Made by a program: the position numbers and the translations under genes
From: Nitrincola alkalilacustris
Lineage (GTDB): Bacteria; Pseudomonadota; Gammaproteobacteria; Pseudomonadales; Balneatricaceae
DNA: 64,000 bases
Direction: 5' to 3'
NCBI RefSeq assembly: GCF_008973755.1
Contig: NZ_WBOM01000004.1
Coordinates: 62,001 to 126,000, forward strand
Shown here: positions 62,965-64,000 of the stretch, piece after piece
How the letters are laid out: each line of letters begins with the position of its first letter
Numbering within the stretch: the first letter of the stretch is position 1
The notes under the pieces: generated by a model
Databases searched by the model: none
What the model was told of the DNA's origin: nothing
Seen by the model: only the letters and a program-made list of their open reading frames with translations

Positions 62965-64000
62965 TTAAAAAGCAAAGATCACAGCCGCACCGATCACCAC
63001 CAGCAGCAGTCGCAACCAGGCTGCGCGACGCGCAATCACACCGTAGGAGATAGCCGTCAGACCGATAGCGATCTTGACGCCGTCATAGATCGCCGCTGTT
63101 GGATCAAAGGCAAGGCGAATCACATCCGGATTGGCGACCATCGCCAGCGGGATGATATAGAGACCTATCCCCAGCGCCATCGCCTTGATCGCGACTTTGA
63201 GCCAGTTCTCATCCACCATCCCTGCCGCAATGAACACACACCCACAGACCGGCGGTGTGATCGTTGACAGCAGCGCAAACCAGAACACAAACAGGTGTGC
63301 CAGCAGCGGCTCAAGCCCCAGCGCTATCAAGGCCGGCCCCGCCACCGACACGCAGATCACATAAGCCGCAGTAGTTGGCACCTCCATTCCGAGCACCAGA
63401 CAGGCCAGCGCGGTCAGCAGCAGTGCCGGCCAGAGCATCTGGTTCGAGAGCGACAGGATGCCCGAAGTGATCTTGACGCCAAGCCCCGTCAGCGAGAGCA
63501 CGCCGATCACCAGCGACGCACAGATGATGATGGCACCGATGATCGCCACCTGCCGGCCCGAGGTGACCGCCGCTTCGGCCATTTTTCTGCCGAATCCTCT
63601 GATCGAGAACTTCAGCTTCACATCAAAGAAGAGCAACAGCATACCGGCAAAGATCGCCACACTGGCTGCATACTGGGGTGTATAGCCGCCAAGGAAAATA
63701 CGTTCCAGCAGGAGAGCAAAGGGCACGGCAAAGAACAGCGAGGTGATCCACACCTCCTTGCTGCTTGGCCTGTCACTCTCAGCCAGAGGGCGCAGTTCAT
63801 GGCGCGTGGCATAGGCATTGATCCCGACCCAGACGGTCACGAAATAGAGTATCGCCGGCAACAGCGCTGCTGCCATGATCTGGGTATAGGGGGTTCCGGT
63901 CAGCTCGACCATGACAAACGCACCCGCTCCCATGAGCGGCGGCATGATCTGCCCACCAGATGAGGCCACAGCTTCGACAGCACCCGCCAGCGAACGCGGA
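62965..64000 (-). CDS. TRAP transporter fused permease, C-terminal part (runs off the right edge)
   Basis: At least 345 residues, open to the end of the window; upstream codons read RSLAGAVEAVASSGGQIMPPLMGAGAFVM, a conserved sequence of TRAP 4TM/12TM fusion permeases, so no start is visible. About nine helices and the DctM-like GMEVPTTAAYVICVSVAGPALIALGLEPLLAHLFVFWFALLSTITPPVCGCVFIAAG. These secondary transporters take up organic acids with a periplasmic receptor driven by sodium. The receptor gene should be outside the window. Confidence 0.9.
   Translation of the reverse strand, partial: PRSLAGAVEAVASSGGQIMPPLMGAGAFVMVELTGTPYTQIMAAALLPAILYFVTVWVGINAYATRHELRPLAESDRPSSKEVWITSLFFAVPFALLLERIFLGGYTPQYAASVAIFAGMLLLFFDVKLKFSIRGFGRKMAEAAVTSGRQVAIIGAIIICASLVIGVLSLTGLGVKITSGILSLSNQMLWPALLLTALACLVLGMEVPTTAAYVICVSVAGPALIALGLEPLLAHLFVFWFALLSTITPPVCGCVFIAAGMVDENWLKVAIKAMALGIGLYIIPLAMVANPDVIRLAFDPTAAIYDGVKIAIGLTAISYGVIARRAAWLRLLLVVIGAAVIFAF

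Overview
The window reads as chromosome of a marine-type gammaproteobacterium, probably Oceanospirillales-like. This is inferred from the rpsU-yqeY-dnaG-rpoD operon followed by a CAU tRNA, a PilS/PilR/PilA/PilB/PilC/PilD type IV pilus locus, an fbpABC iron importer, a TRAP permease, an RfaH ops element and gammaproteobacterial folate and tRNA-processing genes. No ribosomal RNA is present to settle the taxon.

Layout. 1-9.4 kb: partial HAMP sensor, a BacNav-type sodium channel, a slipin/NfeD pair, a GNAT enzyme, a RelE-like/XRE toxin-antitoxin pair, a cyclic-nucleotide-binding/HDOD protein, an IbpA heat-shock gene with a sigma-32 promoter, an MNT/HEPN toxin-antitoxin pair and a large membrane protein. 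9.4-18.6 kb: a plus-strand surface-polysaccharide operon that starts with an ops element and a beta-CASP nuclease, then wbpB/D/E/I-like genes for a diacetamido-uronic acid sugar, a CDP-glycerol-type transferase, a glycosyltransferase and a Wzx flippase. 18.6-25.2 kb: minus-strand glycosyltransferases and a GT-C membrane protein. 25.3-33.2 kb: the pilus genes with a sigma-54 pilA promoter. 33.2-49.9 kb: housekeeping genes (fbpABC, rsmE, msrA, apaH, glpE, cca, folM-like, folK, folB, plsY, tsaD, rpsU, yqeY, dnaG, rpoD).

49,984-61,775: an 11.8-kb integrative element in the 3' end of tRNA-Ile(CAU), bounded by an exact 52-bp direct repeat. It carries a tyrosine integrase, an AlpA/excisionase-like protein, IncQ-like RepA and RepC, three 22-bp iterons just after repC, and a partial IncP-type transfer set (TraK, TrbJ, a TrbK-position protein, TrbL) without relaxase, coupling protein or transfer ATPases. 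Its cargo is an ImmA/IrrE peptidase plus PIN-like protein and an sce7726-like nuclease plus beta-family protein. The rep operon and the traK-trbJKL operon are preceded by matching, oppositely oriented control modules: a 16-bp perfect palindrome plus five short repeats spaced 11-11-10-11 bp in both. The element looks like a mobilizable satellite that could replace subunits of a helper P-type secretion system; that role is inference.

61.8-64 kb: chromosome resumes with a cupin protein, a prephenate-dehydratase-like protein and a TRAP permease cut by the window edge. Strong base-composition shifts (AT-rich 13.4-21 kb and 57.2-61.7 kb) mark acquired DNA.
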